Assembly: GCA_965652565.1 (NCBI GenBank)
Contig: CBFGWL010000049.1
Span: 1-22,214, forward strand
Direction of reading: 5' to 3'
Source of the DNA: RSA11 sp965652565
GTDB lineage: Bacteria > Actinomycetota > Thermoleophilia > Solirubrobacterales > 70-9
DNA: 22,214 nucleotides
The position numbers and the translations under genes are program-made. Under the pieces are notes generated by a model. The model did not search any database, was not told the origin of the DNA, and saw nothing but the letters and a program-made list of their open reading frames with translations. Below, piece after piece: positions 21,376 to 22,214 of the stretch. Each line of letters begins with the position of its first letter. The first letter of the stretch is position 1.

Positions 21376-22214
21376 ATGGAAGCCGGCCGACGCACATACG
21401 AGCCCCCGTACGACCCGGATTACGAGCCGATCCACCCCGGCAGGGGCCGCAAGCGCACGCTCCGCCAGCGGCTCGAGCGCATCGGCGGCCCGATCGCCGC
21501 GCTTGGCGTCCTGCTCGCGACCAAGGGCAAGGCGATCCTGCTGCTCCTGCCCAAGCTCAAGATCTTCACGACGTCGGCGTCGATGCTCGTCTCGATCGCC
21601 GCGTACGCGCTGATCTGGGGCTGGCCGTTCGCCGTCGGGTTCGTCGCCCTGCTGTTCCTGCACGAGATCGGGCACGTGATCCAGCTGCGCCGCGAGGGCG
21701 TCGAAGCCTCCGCGCCGATGTTCATTCCGTTCCTCGGCGCGGTGATCGCCGCCAAGTCGATGGGCAAGGACGCGGCCGCCGAAGCTCGCGTGGGTCTCGC
21801 CGGGCCGGTGTTCGGCTCGCTGGCCACGCTCGTGCCGCTGGGCCTGTGGCTCGCCACCGACAACGAGTTCTGGCAAGCGCTCGCCTTCGTCGGGTTCTTC
21901 CTCAACCTCTTCAACCTGCTGCCGGTCGTCCCCCTGGACGGCGGCCGCGCGATGGCTGCGCTCAGCCCCTGGGTTTGGTGGGTGGGCTACGCCGCTCTGG
22001 TCGGGCTCACGCTCGTCTTCCCGAACCCGATCATGATCCTCATCCTGCTCGTCGGCGGGTACGAGAGCTGGCGGCGCTGGAAGGAGCGCAACACTCCGGA
22101 GGCGCGGGCCTATCACGCGGTTCCGGGCCGCACCCGCGCGCTCGTCGCGATCACCTACCTGGGGCTCGCCGCGGCGCTGGCCTTCGGCATGTCCGAGACC
22201 TTCCTCGAGCGCGA
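21376..22214 (+). CDS. Site-2-protease-like M50 membrane metallopeptidase, 3' end outside window
   Basis: 279 codons are present and the frame is open at the window edge. The N-terminal ~60 residues are polar (Tyr/Pro-rich, then Arg-rich) and cytoplasmic, followed by membrane helices. The zinc motif HEIGH is at 96-100 within a helix (ALLFLHEIGHVIQL), and the third ligand Asp is at 188 in NLLPVVPLDGGR, the M50 hallmark. The segment MFIPFLGAVIAAKSMGKDAAAEARVGLAGPVFGS is typical of the compact site-2-protease-like (SREBPS2P-type) group. No PDZ domain is visible in the portion present. Such enzymes cut substrates within the membrane, often anti-sigma factors or signal peptides; the substrate is unknown. 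The start ATG 21376 is 1 nt after GGAGG, so initiation may be near-leaderless. It is divergent from ssrA, with 53 bp between them. Confidence 0.9.
   Translation, partial: MEAGRRTYEPPYDPDYEPIHPGRGRKRTLRQRLERIGGPIAALGVLLATKGKAILLLLPKLKIFTTSASMLVSIAAYALIWGWPFAVGFVALLFLHEIGHVIQLRREGVEASAPMFIPFLGAVIAAKSMGKDAAAEARVGLAGPVFGSLATLVPLGLWLATDNEFWQALAFVGFFLNLFNLLPVVPLDGGRAMAALSPWVWWVGYAALVGLTLVFPNPIMILILLVGGYESWRRWKERNTPEARAYHAVPGRTRALVAITYLGLAAALAFGMSETFLER

Noticed and set aside
21226..22116. 296-residue minus-strand frame at the right edge
   Set aside because: Antisense to the M50 gene, which carries HEIGH and LDGGR motifs; its 3' part overlaps ssrA.

Overview
The window is a GC-rich, densely packed bacterial segment, and several genes look leaderless (a TANNNT hexamer 6-9 nt before the ATG). 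The tmRNA tag (ADSHEFALAA) resembles actinobacterial tags. Secreted proteins carry Lys/Arg-rich CARDB-like modules next to very acidic catalytic parts. I infer a deep-branching actinobacterium, possibly of the Thermoleophilia type. No 16S rRNA is present to test this.

Layout. 1-614: non-coding, repeat-rich, with a strong dyad, a 71-bp palindromic tandem repeat and a ~70-bp GC-rich repeat. 615-2650: rlmN, then an RDD-family membrane protein with an unusual 13-residue repeat. 2711-5244: a complete polar amino-acid ABC importer (lipoprotein, permease, ATPase), followed by an NAD(P)-binding SDR-like gene (5274-5924). 5931-7973, minus strand: a small unknown gene and a two-gene NodI/NodJ-like ABC-2 exporter. 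8094-8618: a secreted alpha/beta-hydrolase that looks truncated.

8664-19079, minus strand: a block of three secreted-protein genes. In transcription order these are a 2082-residue multidomain protein (sugar dehydrogenase-like propeller, PKD, four concanavalin-like domains, ThuA, and a cupredoxin nested in an Ig-like domain) and two tandemly duplicated M1 metallopeptidases that share a 164-bp perfectly identical patch. The giant gene has a consensus promoter and a ~180-nt leader holding a 28-codon ORF with a strong ribosome site and an 11-bp perfect hairpin beside its own ribosome site. The block probably acts outside the cell on polymers, peptides and sugars.

19406-20252: an ArsR-type repressor overlapping an SRPBCC (AHSA1-type) gene, with a palindrome exactly between -35 and -10. 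20376-20867 (minus): a small secreted protein, convergent with that pair and separated from it by a hairpin. 20952-21322 (minus): ssrA (tmRNA), recognised from its 5' end, tag frame, pairing acceptor stem and terminator, with a non-standard T-loop. 21376-end (+): an M50 site-2-protease-like gene cut by the window edge.

The most unusual material is the giant protein with its leader, the gene-conversion patch in the M1 pair, the palindromic repeats before rlmN and the odd tmRNA T-loop. I cannot show that any of these forms an undescribed system.
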